NCBI RefSeq assembly: GCF_037042905.1
Contig: NC_087257.1
Span: forward strand, 25,495,501 to 25,559,500
DNA: 64,000 nt
Direction: 5' to 3'
DNA from: Lytechinus pictus
Taxonomy: Eukaryota > Echinodermata > Echinoidea > Temnopleuroida > Toxopneustidae
The notes below the pieces were generated by a model. It had not been told where the DNA came from. It made no database searches and was given only the letters and a program-made list of their open reading frames with translations. A program made the translations under genes and the position numbers. This document shows positions 12,801 through 22,576 of the stretch, piece by piece. Positions within the stretch are counted from its first letter, which is position 1. Every line of letters begins with the position of its first letter.

Positions 12801-14199
12801 GTACGACCATGTATTACCTTTGGCAGGAGCACAATAAACGATGGATGTGGTGGCGGTTCTTTCCTGGTTTCTTTTGAAGACAGAACTTGCATTGACAATG
12901 GTTCCTTGGATCAGTACCCCATCCTCAAGCCTTAAGTACCGGCAGCTTTGACACTCAGCGGTCTTAAATGTCGAATGGAGCCGAGTCCCTCCGATAGCCG
13001 TGAAAGCTTGAAACAGAAAGTAATTACAATGGCGGAAAAGATAATCACATAAATTAAGGATACCCTTGAAAGAACAATAAAAAGTCAACAGTAAAATTCA
13101 ACAATCTCTAAGATTACTGAAGTTTGTGGTCTCCATGGAATCGGTCTGAAGCCTCCTGAAAACATTAGGAATAAACTTTTCCAGAAAAATTACTGAGGAC
13201 TGTTGAGAGATCACTGAAAATCATCTGGTATTCTGCCAAAGATCTCTGGAAGACTGTCAGAGAAAGACCACTAAAAGAACTTTGAAAGGCTGACCAAGAC
13301 GATCCCCCCTTAATCCGAGACGAAAAACGCTGAAAGACTGAATGACATTTCTTTTCTAGCGGAGCGTAGACTAGTCATATACAGCGACCTTTCAGTAGAA
13401 ATTTGATGGTCTTTCAGAGGTCTGTTATGGAACATGATCTTTCGAAAATATTTCTTCGGACGTTCACTTGTCTTTCAATGATCTTTTAAGGATCTCTCAG
13501 CAGTCTTTTAGTGATTTCGACAAATATTGAGAGACTGTCGATAGATCATGGAAAGACTAAGAGGGCGATTCAATGTGTTTTTTTTAAATCTCATTTTTTT
13601 CTCTTACAGCTCTATTTTAAATTTCTATTGTAAAAAATAATCGAGTCAAGTTAAGTTATGGGCCTGCTTGGTCTTAGCAATTGCTCCACCTCTGGTACTA
13701 CTGGAGGATCATCATCAATCAAGAATATATGCTCCTCTATTTTCATGTAAAAGAGATGTCAAATGTTGTCCAAAATGTCAAGTGCAACACAGCATTGAAC
13801 ATGTTGAATCGGCCAAGAAGTCCTTTGAAATTTCACTATTGGGAGAGAGCTGAAAGACCACTGAAATACCATTTTCCTGAAAACTGCTAAAAGACTGTTT
13901 TGGAATATTGTCTGAGAGCCTATGGAGATTAGGAATTACAGTAGTAATATAGCGTTACAAGGCCTATACCTTTTTTCTTTTCCGTTCTTCTCTCTTCATT
14001 TTCTTCCTCTCTTTTCCCCTCTTACATGTCATATTTCCTTTTTTTCAATACTTGAAAAATCATAGGGTAGTTTGCCCCCTATAGCAGCGCGCTGAACATT
14101 ATCAAAGTCAAACAAAACATTATTGATCATATACTTACCCGTCACAATGACCGCCGTGACGAAATATACATGTGCCATTCCCAGAAAACCAACAAACAT
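6537..14199 (-). CDS. Secreted EGF / YWTD-type beta-propeller protein, ten-exon model with internal duplication of exons 3-6
   Basis: I built this gene by hand from splice sites. Coding exons on the minus strand are 14199-14139, 13006-12818, 12419-12312, 11432-11172, 10302-10104, 9682-9540, 9154-9047, 8167-7831, 7409-7267 and 6841-6537. Every junction has GT/AG ends and matching phases. The sum is 1,854 nt, giving 617 residues plus a stop. Order: signal peptide, a three-cysteine segment, EGF-like module, propeller-like segments, a second identical EGF-like module, a shortened propeller copy and a terminal propeller exon. Motifs FWMD and FWSD match the YWTD core of LDL-receptor class B repeats, so a secreted or matrix protein of the LRP/nidogen type is plausible. 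No transmembrane segment is visible, so a soluble protein fits. I do not recognise the specific family. Exons 3-6 occur twice, and the second set has exons 4 and 5 fused. The exon model is inference from sequence alone; there is no transcript support. Confidence 0.6.
7267..7409 (-). CDS. Exon 6 duplicate: YWTD-like blade
   Basis: Exact copy of 9540-9682, offset 2,273 bp, with the same acceptor and the same two candidate donors. Donor AAAA|GTAGGT gives phase 1 and joins exon 7 in frame. This copy lies in the ancestral position relative to exon 7. Confidence 0.6.
7519..7789 (-). mobile_element. MITE-like element in intron 5 (downstream unit)
   Basis: Duplicate of the element at 9792-10062, offset 2,273 bp. 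Its presence in both units shows the insertion came before the duplication. Confidence 0.65.
7831..8167 (-). CDS. Fused exons 4 and 5 (downstream copy, deleted)
   Basis: This 337-nt exon begins like exon 4 (acceptor AATGCAG|AA) and ends like exon 5 (donor AAAG|GTATGC). The junction is near 8029: sequence equivalent to the last ~43 codons of exon 4, the whole intron and the first base of exon 5 is replaced by one T. The frame stays open across the join (KFYAERSILLD), with phase 1 in and phase 2 out. The protein loses part of a blade. Confidence 0.55.
9047..9154 (-). CDS. Exon 3 duplicate: second EGF-like module
   Basis: Identical to 12312-12419 as far as I can read, offset 3,265 bp, with the same splice sites. 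It accepts phase 1 from the upstream exon 6, so it can be spliced into the same transcript. It also lacks the third EGF cysteine. If transcribed, the protein carries two tandem EGF/propeller units. Confidence 0.55.
9540..9682 (-). CDS. Exon 6: YWTD-like blade (upstream copy)
   Basis: The acceptor TTCCATTACAG|A starts the exon in phase 2. I chose the donor AAAA|GTAGGT (phase 1) over the AG|GTAACA four bases downstream because only the first keeps frame with both exon 7 and the second EGF exon. The blade core is LLFWMDSKG, equivalent to LYWTD. Two cysteines (SCTVDDC) may pair. With exon 7 the joined text reads VVDDKIGKIFWSD, a normal YWTD blade. Confidence 0.6.
9792..10062 (-). mobile_element. 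MITE-like element in intron 5 (upstream unit)
   Basis: About 271 bp with degenerate terminal inverted repeats around the motif CCGTCT. It matches the copy at 17273-17545 in its interior and ends. Its open frames (for example the one with CIHRC) are not exons: exon 5 joins exon 6 in phase without it. Confidence 0.65.
10104..10302 (-). CDS. Exon 5: beta-propeller-like segment (upstream copy)
   Basis: The acceptor TTCATCAAAG|GA and donor AAAG|GTATGC bound 199 nt, phase 1 in and phase 2 out. The peptide has an N-glycosylation sequon (DNSS) and a blade-like WLYLGNSESGLITRY stretch. Exon 6 continues the frame. The upstream intron carries a poly-C/poly-G-rich repeat and a palindromic MITE; the downstream intron carries a different MITE. 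Confidence 0.6.
10440..10740. repeat. Poly-G/poly-C-rich repeat in intron 4
   Basis: Contains short G and C runs and the phrase GGTAACCCCCT twice. It looks like the low-complexity elements common in this window. I see no coding sequence in it. Confidence 0.3.
10802..10960. mobile_element. Palindromic MITE in intron 4
   Basis: An almost complete inverted repeat of about 160 bp. One arm begins GGGGCCCGTTTCATAAAG and the other ends in the complement of GGAGCCTGTTTCATAAAG, with arms of roughly 60 bp. It lies inside the segment deleted from the other gene unit. Confidence 0.7.
11172..11432 (-). CDS. Exon 4: beta-propeller-like segment (upstream copy)
   Basis: The acceptor, a T-rich tract then AATGCAG|AA, and donor CAAG|GTTAGT bound 261 nt, phase 1-1, about 87 residues. 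Motifs include GKIGGIVDNEGK, a beta-hairpin-like run, and NDLVYVAANDVF, which resembles the DxxxxxLYW part of YWTD blades in loose form. The last 43 or so residues of this exon are missing from the second copy because of the deletion there. Confidence 0.6.
12312..12419 (-). CDS. Exon 3: EGF-like module (upstream copy)
   Basis: The acceptor CCAACAG|AT and donor C|GTAAGT bound 108 nt, phase 1-1, the usual class for shuffled EGF modules. The peptide starts DPCLSNPC and ends CDCAFGYYGDEC. That gives the EGF C1-C2 and C4-C5-C6 spacing with the CxC and GYxGxxC signature. The expected third cysteine is absent: the position after the GKEG turn is tyrosine. An exact copy lies at 9047-9154. Confidence 0.7.
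12818..13006 (-). CDS. Exon 2: cysteine-containing N-terminal segment
   Basis: The acceptor TTTCAAG|CT and donor AAAG|GTAATA bound 189 nt, phase 1 at both ends. It encodes about 62 residues starting AFTAIGG. It has three cysteines (CQSC and VYCAP) and one N-glycosylation sequon (NAS). I do not recognise a domain. A phase 1-1 exon just after a signal peptide is typical of an extracellular module. The intron upstream carries diverged repeats. Confidence 0.55.
13125..13920. repeat. Diverged short repeats in intron 1
   Basis: Motifs such as GAAAGACCACT, TCTTTCA and AGACTG recur many times on both strands over 13125-13580 and again at 13770-13920. The pattern suggests a decayed tandem or foldback repeat. 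No exon is needed here: exon 1 and exon 2 phases already match. Confidence 0.4.
14139..14199 (-). CDS. Exon 1: start codon and signal peptide
   Basis: The 61-nt coding part begins with ATG at 14199 and ends at a strong donor, G|GTAAGT, in phase 1. It encodes about 20 mostly hydrophobic residues (MFVGFLGMAHVY...) followed by VTAVIVT, which fits a signal peptide. The phase matches the acceptor of the next exon at 13006. An ATG at 14206, in another frame, is followed by a stop after about 25 codons, so it cannot join. A TATA-like sequence lies about 85 nt upstream. The exon is too short to find by open-frame length. Confidence 0.55.
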
Positions 14200-14281
14200 A
14201 ACTACAGTTCATTGGTAGGCCTACCTCAGCGAACTTTGAGTAAAGTACTGCGTTTCGTCTTAACTGGCGGTTAATCTAATT

Positions 14282-14289
14282 CTTATATA
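14282..14289 (-). promoter_or_regulatory. Candidate TATA box of the EGF/propeller gene
   Basis: TATATAAG on the minus strand lies about 85 nt upstream of the chosen ATG. That leaves room for a start site near 14250-14265, where CCAGTTA and GCAGTAC resemble initiators. Position and sequence are seen; function is inferred. Confidence 0.35.
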
Positions 14290-14299
14290 TTTTGCGCTT

Positions 14300-14938
14300 G
14301 ATGCTAACACCGCAAGTGTTGAGTGCGATTCATCTCAAACTGCAAAATAGCATTTGACTATTACACTGGCCAATGAGAAGAATGGTCAAACTCTTAAACT
14401 ATATAACTCAGGGGCAGAAACTTGTCACCGCCCATAAAAGCTTACAAATGATTTGGAACAACAATTCTAATTGGTCAGCATTTTGAACACGATACGCTTG
14501 TGATAAAAAATATTGACCGGCCACCATAGCAGGGTGCCCCTAAATGGGAGTAGTGCTCAAGAAGTGAAAAAAGAGAAGGAAGGAAGAAGGAAAGGTAGAG
14601 TATGATAAATGGAGAGGACTGGGCCTGCGAAACACTATAATACCCCTTTTAGTAAATTGGAAAAAAATAGCACCATGTCGTCTCATCCCCTCTCCCTCTT
14701 AAGATATCCCGGTGTTGCCCCCGACGGACAATGCCGGTTTTATTGGTTACTACTTCCGTGTTCCGGGGCCTATATCACGTTTTCCTGATTTAATAGGAGA
14801 ACCCTGGCTCCACGCAGACTAATTGAAATATTGAAATCAGACTCGCTATATAGATTATTAATAATCATTTGTAATATGATGACGTCATATTATCAACAAT
14901 GCCTTGATGATTACAAGGCAAGTTTAACGAAGTTAGAC
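14300..14938. other. No recognisable gene
   Basis: Upstream flank of the EGF/propeller gene. It could hold regulatory sequence, but no specific site stands out. Confidence 0.35.
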
Positions 14939-15161
14939 TAAATAATAACAATAACGTTTAATTTACCCAGAGTAGCCACTTCATTTAGAAGTGCTTAACA
15001 TAATATGTTATTATTACCCTTCTCCAGTCTAAAAGCTGAGCGCCTAGTAAGAAGGCAGGAGGTTCCATTTTTATAAGTCTTTAAAATGACTCGGCCAGGG
15101 ATCGAACCCACGACCTCCCGTTCATGAGGCGGACGCTCTACCACTGAGCCACCATGCCCGG
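14939..15161 (-). mobile_element. tRNA-derived SINE
   Basis: On the minus strand the head has a pol III A box (TGGCTCAGTGG) and B box (GGTTCGATCCC) with a CAT at the anticodon position. A non-tRNA body and an ATT-type simple tail near 14939 follow. The two ends do not pair as an acceptor stem, so this is a SINE rather than a working tRNA gene. Confidence 0.7.
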
Positions 15162-15900
15162 TTCAAATAGATGGATACTTATAAAATTAAATGAGCCCTT
15201 ACCTTTTGATGATGATTTTTGGGGGACTATTGCCCCCTCCCATTATAAAAGTATATTTTTTTATAATGAAATCAGTATGATTGCATTTTTGTTATAAAGA
15301 TAATGAATATTGGAATTCCCTTACCCGTTTGAAAAAGATAACCCTTTGTACAAATCAACTTAGGCCAAGTCATCATTTTAAAATAATTAAAAAAAAAAAT
15401 CATTTTTTAGCTCACTCGCTTCGCTTACTCACTAATTTGTCAATTAGTTAACTATAGATCCAAATGAAAAGTCAGCACTTCACATTTCTTCGTCGTATTT
15501 TATTCTCTGTCCTTGATTTCCTTTTATTCTTTAAAGCACCAGGGGACTTCATTGTAATCCACCTTTTTCAGAACTTATTCATTAAACTTAAGTTAGAACC
15601 GAAAATACACATCTGGTAACACCTTTTTTGGGGTTAAAGATACCCCTTTTGTTCATGTTCTCCCTTTAACGTTTTGTTTCCACGTAATAGGTGTAACTTT
15701 GCACATTTTATGCAGCGTTGATTTTACGTTCAATGGTGCAATTCGTATTGTATAGCTTTGTAACTATAAAAGTAAAAAAAGTACTCTGCAAAATACATCG
15801 GTCTACACCAGAGAGGTATTGAAATAATACCGGTTTGGCGTTAGGCTATCAACAATTTGGCATTTAAGCAACGACAATTAGTGTTATCGGTTTGATTGTT
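15162..15900. other. No recognisable gene
   Basis: AT-rich, no coding or repeat structure that I can define. Confidence 0.35.
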
Positions 15901-16512
15901 AAAGGACAAGTCCACCCAAACAAAAAGTTGATTTGATTAAAAAGAGACAAATCCAACAAGCATAGCACTGAAAATTTCATCACAATCGGATGTAAAATAA
16001 GAAAGTTATGACATTTAAAGCTTCGCTTAATTTCACCAAAAAAGTCATATGCATATCCTGGTCGGTATGCAAATGAGAAGACTGATGACATCATCCACTC
16101 ACTATTTCTTTTGTATTCTATTATATGAAATATGAAATATTCTAACTTTCTCCTCATTGTCAAGTGAAACAACGATTAATTCCTCCCTGAACATGTGTAA
16201 TTAGCATTGTGTAATTCTATATGGTTCAGTCAAGTTGGTCCTTGTAAAATCTGTAAAATATGGAATATTGTATGATCCAAACAATAGAAGACAAAATAAA
16301 TAGTGAGTGAGGGACATCATTGACCGTCTCATTTGCATGTCACCATGGTCACTGAGTTGTGCATATCACTTTTTTTTTAAAAAATAAGCGAAACTTTAAA
16401 ATGTCATATTTTTCACTTTACATCCGATTTTGATCAAATTTTCAGCCTTATGCTAGTTTGATTTTTCTGTATTTATTCAAACCAACATTTTTCTGGGATG
16501 GACTTGACCTTT
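15901..16512. mobile_element. Long inverted-repeat element (foldback MITE)
   Basis: The left end AAAGGACAAGTCCACCC is mirrored by GGATGGACTTGACCTTT at the right end. The two arms of roughly 250-300 bp match in inverted orientation with many differences; both include the phrase CTCATTTGCAT or its complement. There is no coding capacity. Confidence 0.7.
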
Positions 16513-16555
16513 AACTGGTGTTGTTTTGACGCTTCTATGTGGACCGATATAGATA

Positions 16556-16733
16556 CCAGGGTGGTGTTTCATAAAGCTGTTCGTAAAGTTACGCACAACT
16601 TTACGCACGACTGGAACCTGTTCTTAGGCGCTAAATCAGTTAGATGGGAATATCATTTAGCACAAGAAATGGTCACCAGTCGTGCGTAAAGTCATGCTTA
16701 ACTTACGAACAGCTTTATGAAATGGGCCCCAGG
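16556..16733. mobile_element. MITE with ~35-bp terminal inverted repeats
   Basis: The left end reads GTTTCATAAAGCTGTTCGTA and the right end has TACGAACAGCTTTATGAAA. Ends share the TTTCATAAAG core with the intronic palindrome at 10802-10960, so they may be related families. Confidence 0.7.
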
Positions 16734-17272
16734 CTGGTATTATATTAACACCGGTGTTTTTGCAGTGTAGATAAAGCCATAAAGGTGATCTTCGGGAGAC
16801 GCTATTCTGACACAGATAGCTCCATGGTTGAATCGCCAGTGAATCGTTCTGTCACGCTCTGGCTTGGATACCATTATAAAACGTGACCGTTATTGAATTT
16901 TTGATATCACAGTGTGGTTTTCATCACGGTTTCAATCTTATCCTTGTAGGGAAAGGAGAAGGAAGGGGGGGGGGTGTTAAAGCTAGGAATTTAAAGCTAG
17001 TTAGCTTGAATGAAAAAAGCAAATTAAAGAATATGATCAATAAAAATTGAGACGAATAATGGGACCAACAATGGGAGAGTTGTCAGCAAATCAATGGAGA
17101 TCTTTGCACTCGCAATGAGAACAAGAATTGTTATGTCACACATAAGAATTTTCTACTTCGTACACCGTGTACACTGAAAATATACTCCGAGGATACATAT
17201 TTGCTCGTTCTAACCTGCATGAGTACACAACTTTTGTCTATGATATATTTTGTGAAACATCTTTAAAAACTT
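16734..17272. other. No recognisable gene
   Basis: Holds a G run near 16965. Otherwise unremarkable AT-rich sequence. Confidence 0.35.
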
Positions 17273-17545
17273 CTGGGTCCCGTCTTACAGAGAGTTGTGA
17301 AGGGTAAAATCAACCACAACTATGGAAAGCCAGCAACGTCAACATCTAAAGTCCATGTGTCTTCAAAATATTTTATAGATTTGCTGCATTTTCATATATT
17401 CATTGTTTTATTGAAATTTCAGTGTGCTTCGCTTTGTTTACGAAGGACAATGTGCACATTTCCTGTAAAAAATATGACATTGATGTATTTCCATACAGAT
17501 GAGGTTGAGTTGATTAATCTTAACTCTTTGTAAGACGGGACCCAG
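17273..17545. mobile_element. MITE with near-perfect terminal inverted repeats
   Basis: Ends TCTGGGTCCCGTCTTACA and TGTAAGACGGGACCCAGA are inverted copies. The inner sequence matches the intronic elements at 7519-7789 and 9792-10062. No open frame of interest. Confidence 0.75.
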
Positions 17546-18529
17546 ATGTACGGCATGTACGGATTGACTTTATAAAATTGGCAAGTTCAATAAAATATGT
17601 ACAAAATTAATGAAAACGATATTCAAGTGTGGCACCACAGTCTGCAAATGTGAGGAAGTCTATATTCTTGATCTTAACATTCAAATGCCCATAACTTTAT
17701 TATACTTTATTTTATTTACTGACTTTTCTGATTTCATTTCCTTTATATTCTCATGTAGATTTGCACTGCTCTATTTGTTCTCTATTTTCTCTTCTGTCCA
17801 TCTCATCTCTTTCCTTTTATTCTCAACCAGTTTGTGCACTACATATTTTAACAGTTATGATTGTTGTCAAATGTATAATAATTTACTATGTATGTCAACG
17901 CATGTGAGTATTCACTTTTATATACACAAGAACAATTTTTTTATACATGACAATAAATCATCTTGAGTCTTTTGGTAAATAACTTTAGGAAAAAGAAAGG
18001 AAAGGGATTTTCTCGAAATACGGGCTAGTTTGGCGGCTTTTGTTGCATGAGAGCCACGCATACCTCTTTATTCTTTTCTTCTTGTCCTTTATGTTGCTTT
18101 TATTAAATTGAACTGAGTTTTATTGATTGGTAAATAATTTTATGACCATTGTTAACACTGGACTGATCAGTTAGATTTTTACATGATCCTTGACGCCATG
18201 CATCATTAATGGGATATTCGATTTTTATTCTGAGTCAATGCACTGCTACTCAGGAAAATTCACAAGCGAAATAGCGAAAGGCGGCGGTTTTCTTATAAAA
18301 AAAACAGGAAAAATTGTTAACAATTATTTGTAGTACCGCACGCACTGAATTTATTAAGATTTAATAAAAAGCCTTTGATATGTCAATGAAATTTTGATCT
18401 GTCTCTGCACTTTCTTTTTATTCTGAAGAAGATTCTTTCAATGTCGAAGAGACCGTCGACCCCCTTTTTAAAGAAGGTGGTTCGCGAACCACGAGTCTCG
18501 CCTGATTTCGCGATCAATAAAATATGCAA
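17546..18529. other. AT-rich stretch, possible retroelement remnant
   Basis: An AATAAA-containing T-rich tract ends near 17965 and could be the 3' end of an old retroelement. I cannot show this. Nothing else is recognisable. Confidence 0.3.
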
Positions 18530-19150
18530 TATGATCTTTTGACCTCTAGATGACCTTTGACCTTATCATCCTCATCGAGACACCTGTGGTATTACCCAAA
18601 TGTCCTTTGAACCAAGTGTTATCAAAATTCATGCAGAAATAAAGAAATGAGAGCAATTTGAACAAAAAGTAAAAGAAATGATGGATATGACCTCATATCA
18701 ATCGGCCTTTTGACGCCTAGATGACCTTTGACCCCATCATCCTTATGAACACACAATGTGGTATTACCCAAGGATCATAATGTACCAAGCGTAAACATAA
18801 TTGCTGAAGAATAAAAGGAATGAGAGCAAGTTAAACAAAAAAATTGACATTTTGACCCCTATGACCTTTGACCCCATCATCCTCAACAACGCTTATGTGG
18901 TATTACCGGAGGATCATTTGAACCATGTTTGATCAAATTCGATGGACAAAAAATAATAAGGGCAATTTGAGCAAAAACTAAAAAAATGATGGACATGACC
19001 TCATATCATTTTACCTTTTGTACCCTAGATGACCTTTGACCTCATCATCTTCATGGAAACACAAGAGGTATTAACAAGGATCACAACCAAGTATGAACTT
19101 GGTGCAGGAAAAAATGATGCAGAAATGAAGAAACGAGAGCAAGTGGAACA
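18530..19150. repeat. Diverged tandem array, unit about 140-171 bp
   Basis: GATGACCTTTGACC or close forms recur at about 18549, 18720, 18860 and 19028, each followed by CATCATC and later by a GGTATTA phrase. The copies differ clearly, so the array is old. Confidence 0.65.
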
Positions 19151-19289
19151 AAAACTTCAATACTTTTTTTAACAAACCAACGGGGAAAATTGATTGGTCT
19201 CTGCCGAATTTTGTTCAGGCGAGACAAAAATGAGTTCTGCTTTGAATACTTGGAGCAAAGAGGCATTTTGCCTTTTCCTTTGCTCGCAT

Positions 19290-19650
19290 TTATCATGCTA
19301 ATAAAATAAGGCTCAAGCTTGTACCATAAATGGTATACTGTCTTTTTTTGGTGCGATCTTACACCCAAAGTGAAAAAAGTGCAAAATGCACCCATTTGTT
19401 TCGGTTTGCATCTTGATAAATGCAACCTTCCATTAAAAAGTGCAACTTTGCACCTTTATATAAGGTGCATGAGTTTTTGTGTCCAAACGGTACACTTTTG
19501 TACCTTTCCTAAAGGCTACGACTTTGCATACTAAAAGTGCATTTGTAGCTAACTTCACAAAGTTTCTTAGCGTGCAAAGTTGAACCTTAAAAGGATCTTC
19601 CAGTGTTAAATTGACAGGTGCAAAATTGCGCCCTTCTTTGCGTGCAGAGT
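19290..19650. repeat. GTGCAAAG-motif rich low-complexity repeat
   Basis: Short phrases such as GTGCAAAG, TGCACC and GTACA recur in both orientations. This looks like a degenerate repeat element. No terminal repeats defined. Confidence 0.35.
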
Positions 19651-20151
19651 TCTGTGTGTTTCTTCGTATTTGACTAGAATAGTTAGAATATCACAAATAA
19701 TCGTCTGGACACGTCAGTTTGAAACATGTAGTACACTAAGTCCAGTTTCACGTTCTAGTTCAATTTTATTCACTTCCGATTGATTTATTTTTCTTATTTT
19801 ATTTTTTGAAAACAATGAAGAAAAAACCCATACAATCCAAGATAACTGAAGTTCCTGCCTATTCCACGATAGTCAGTGAGAAGCTCGCATCAGAAGGTCG
19901 AGCGCCCTCATAACCATGATAACAGAGAGTGTGCAATTTGGGTCCTTGCTTGTACCAAGTATTTCTTTCTGATTTTCTCCCTTTAATAAGCGAACTCACT
20001 AAAATTAAAAGTAGGGCTTGCTTTTTCAGAATGGATAATCAAAAACATGCATAGACTCAACCTTTAAGACAGCTGTCAAAATTATATTTCATCAAGGGGG
20101 AAGACAGAAATAAAGAAGAATAAAGAAGAAGATGAAAGAAAGAAAGTAATA

Positions 20152-20380
<229 letters not shown>

Positions 20381-20468
20381 CGAAGATAAATGCATGGTAA
20401 AATGTTTATTATTTTTGGAGAATCTGTTTTGAAACAAACGGATGACAGAGGTTTTTTTTTCAAATCCA

Positions 20469-21176
20469 CTATCTAGGCCGGGGTATTTTGGGAGATCATA
20501 TTAACAGGGGGAGGGGCTCGCAGGCCCCCTTGAGATGTCGGCCGTCGATCGCGCCGAAAATTGGCACGGAGGTTGTGTAAGACATAATCTACAAAATTGT
20601 ATAGTAATTTAATTTATGCACAATGAAGTTATTATGCTAATTTATGTGTAATTCGTAGGCAAAATCATAGTTTTCCCTTTAACTCCCTAAATAAAGCTCC
20701 AAATATTCTAATTTTGGTACAGAAACTTTTTGTGGTGTTCTTCGCAAATGTACGTGAAAAAATTGCGATATCAGATCAATTTCTTATGTAATAGTTTTTT
20801 AAAATGTCTTTTAACCGTTTGTATTTCATTGTTTTTTCTATGAATCTTTGTAGATCACAAACAGCATAAAATGAATCTATTTAGACTAGCAACAACTAAT
20901 AATAATAATACATTTATGAGTTTTGGTTGAAAACACAATTTGCATTGACTTTGCAATTTTTGGTCTGACATGCAAAATGACAAAATGTTACTTAATTTTG
21001 GAACCGCATACCCGGCCCGTCGCAAAATTAGTCTCAAAAGATGCGCAAGATTTAAACGTAAAAAACAAAAGTCAGCGAGAGGTGCAGTCAAAAAAAATTT
21101 GCGCGGCAAAAATTATTTATTGCGCGGATCGTTGAAGGAGGGGGGGGGGGGGCTCCGAGGCCCCCGGCCTAGATAG
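20469..21176. mobile_element. Inverted-repeat element with CTATCTAGGCCGGGG ends
   Basis: Starts CTATCTAGGCCGGGG and ends CCCCCGGCCTAGATAG, about 708 bp. G-rich and C-rich blocks sit just inside each end. The interior is AT-rich with no transposase, so it would be non-autonomous. Confidence 0.65.
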
Positions 21177-21489
21177 GGTGGGGTTAATCCTATCAATATT
21201 TCAATAAGGAAGAAACCGTTATGAATCACAACTTCGATAGCTTTATAAACATTTCAATAACATTTTTAAAAATTTATTTGAATTATAATTGGATTCGGGC
21301 AGCTGGACTATTGTTACATGTACACTGGGCTGTATCTTCTTCAACTATTAGGGATAAAATCGTATGCAATCTCGCTGTCCTCTGTCCTTTTCTCGTTCCT
21401 TTTTGTCCAATGTTCCCATCTGCTAGCTGTACGGCCTAGGTTCTAAATAAGGATTTGGCACCGTGCTGGGCCGTTCAAAAAAGGTCCAT

Positions 21490-21598
21490 GGTCACACCAA
21501 CGAAACCGACACCAAACCGACAGGTATTATGCCATTAGTAATAACGTAATAGCTTTGATCGGTCTGGAGTCGGTTACGCTGTTGGGCCTGGTGTGACT
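21490..21598. mobile_element. Short MITE-like inverted repeat
   Basis: GGTCACACCAACGAAACCGA at the left is mirrored by a TCGGTTACG...GGTGTGAC right end. The arms are about 35-40 bp and imperfect. Confidence 0.55.
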
Positions 21599-22278
21599 GC
21601 ACCTAGAGTGTGTCTACGTCACCTCATCAGTTGGGACCTTTCGCAATCCTCACGGACGCTAATATTAGGGTCCCCTAACACAAAAGTTAACGCTTAATCA
21701 TACACTTGATTTTTAAGATTGAATGTGCATTATAGTCAATAGAATCAAACGTAGAAAACTGCTCTACAATCAATGCTAAACTTTGTGTTACAGGGGGGTT
21801 ACAGGCCCTACAGATCTGCTTTTCGTGTGCAAAATCCTTTTCTGCGACACTCGCACCATACATAGCATGTATATTACGACTGATGGTTTGAGATATTCGA
21901 AATGAAGACCTAAAATAGATTATGACATGGATAAGAAAGTGGTTTTTCAAACAAATCGAGTACATATTGAGTGAGGAAAAACTTACTGAATGAAGGCTTA
22001 GATATAGATCATTACAGTCCATCGAATCGATATTACATTTAATGTGGATTATTGGTGTATCACTGGCAATTGATTTCATGGGTCAGATCAACCTCTCCAG
22101 CCGAACATTTCGCGTGAGTTGATATGTGCACACCATTATGTAATACATTTGAACTCGTTTCTTTTTGTTTCTTTTGTTTCTTTTGTTTATTCCTTCTACA
22201 CAAACGATATGCCTCTCGCACACGATGTAATGGGCATTATGTTTTACTTCCCCCAGAAATGGGGATTAGATTCAAATT

Positions 22279-22576
22279 CCGGGGGGACCACTTCCATTAA
22301 TGAGTGGATACCAGGCACGACCATGGGGTTTCGAAAAATACCCTAAACAAGCTGGGAAGTAATTCTTTTCCAGATTATGAAAATGCATCTCTTAACAAGA
22401 ATTTGGCTTGTGAAACCCTACAAGTATTGGATATCCCTTTTTTGTCAGCATTTTAAACATCGTTTTGACACCCTTATAACGTTACATAGGCCTATACGTA
22501 ACGTACCTGCCCACTCTGTCCCCTTTTACGCGTGGTCGCTCCTGGGATCCACTAATCAATGGAAGTGGGCCCCCCG
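22279..22576. mobile_element. Short member of the CCACTTCCA-end transposon family
   Basis: Left end GGACCACTTCCATTAATGAG and right end CTAATCAATGGAAGTGGGCC are inverted repeats. Inner phrases (GACCATGGGG, TAACGTTAC) match the longer copy at 26110-26680, so this is an internally deleted relative. No clear target-site duplication. Confidence 0.6.

Noticed and set aside
15089-15161. tRNA-Met(CAT) gene
   Set aside because: No acceptor stem pairing, and a SINE body and tail follow the head.
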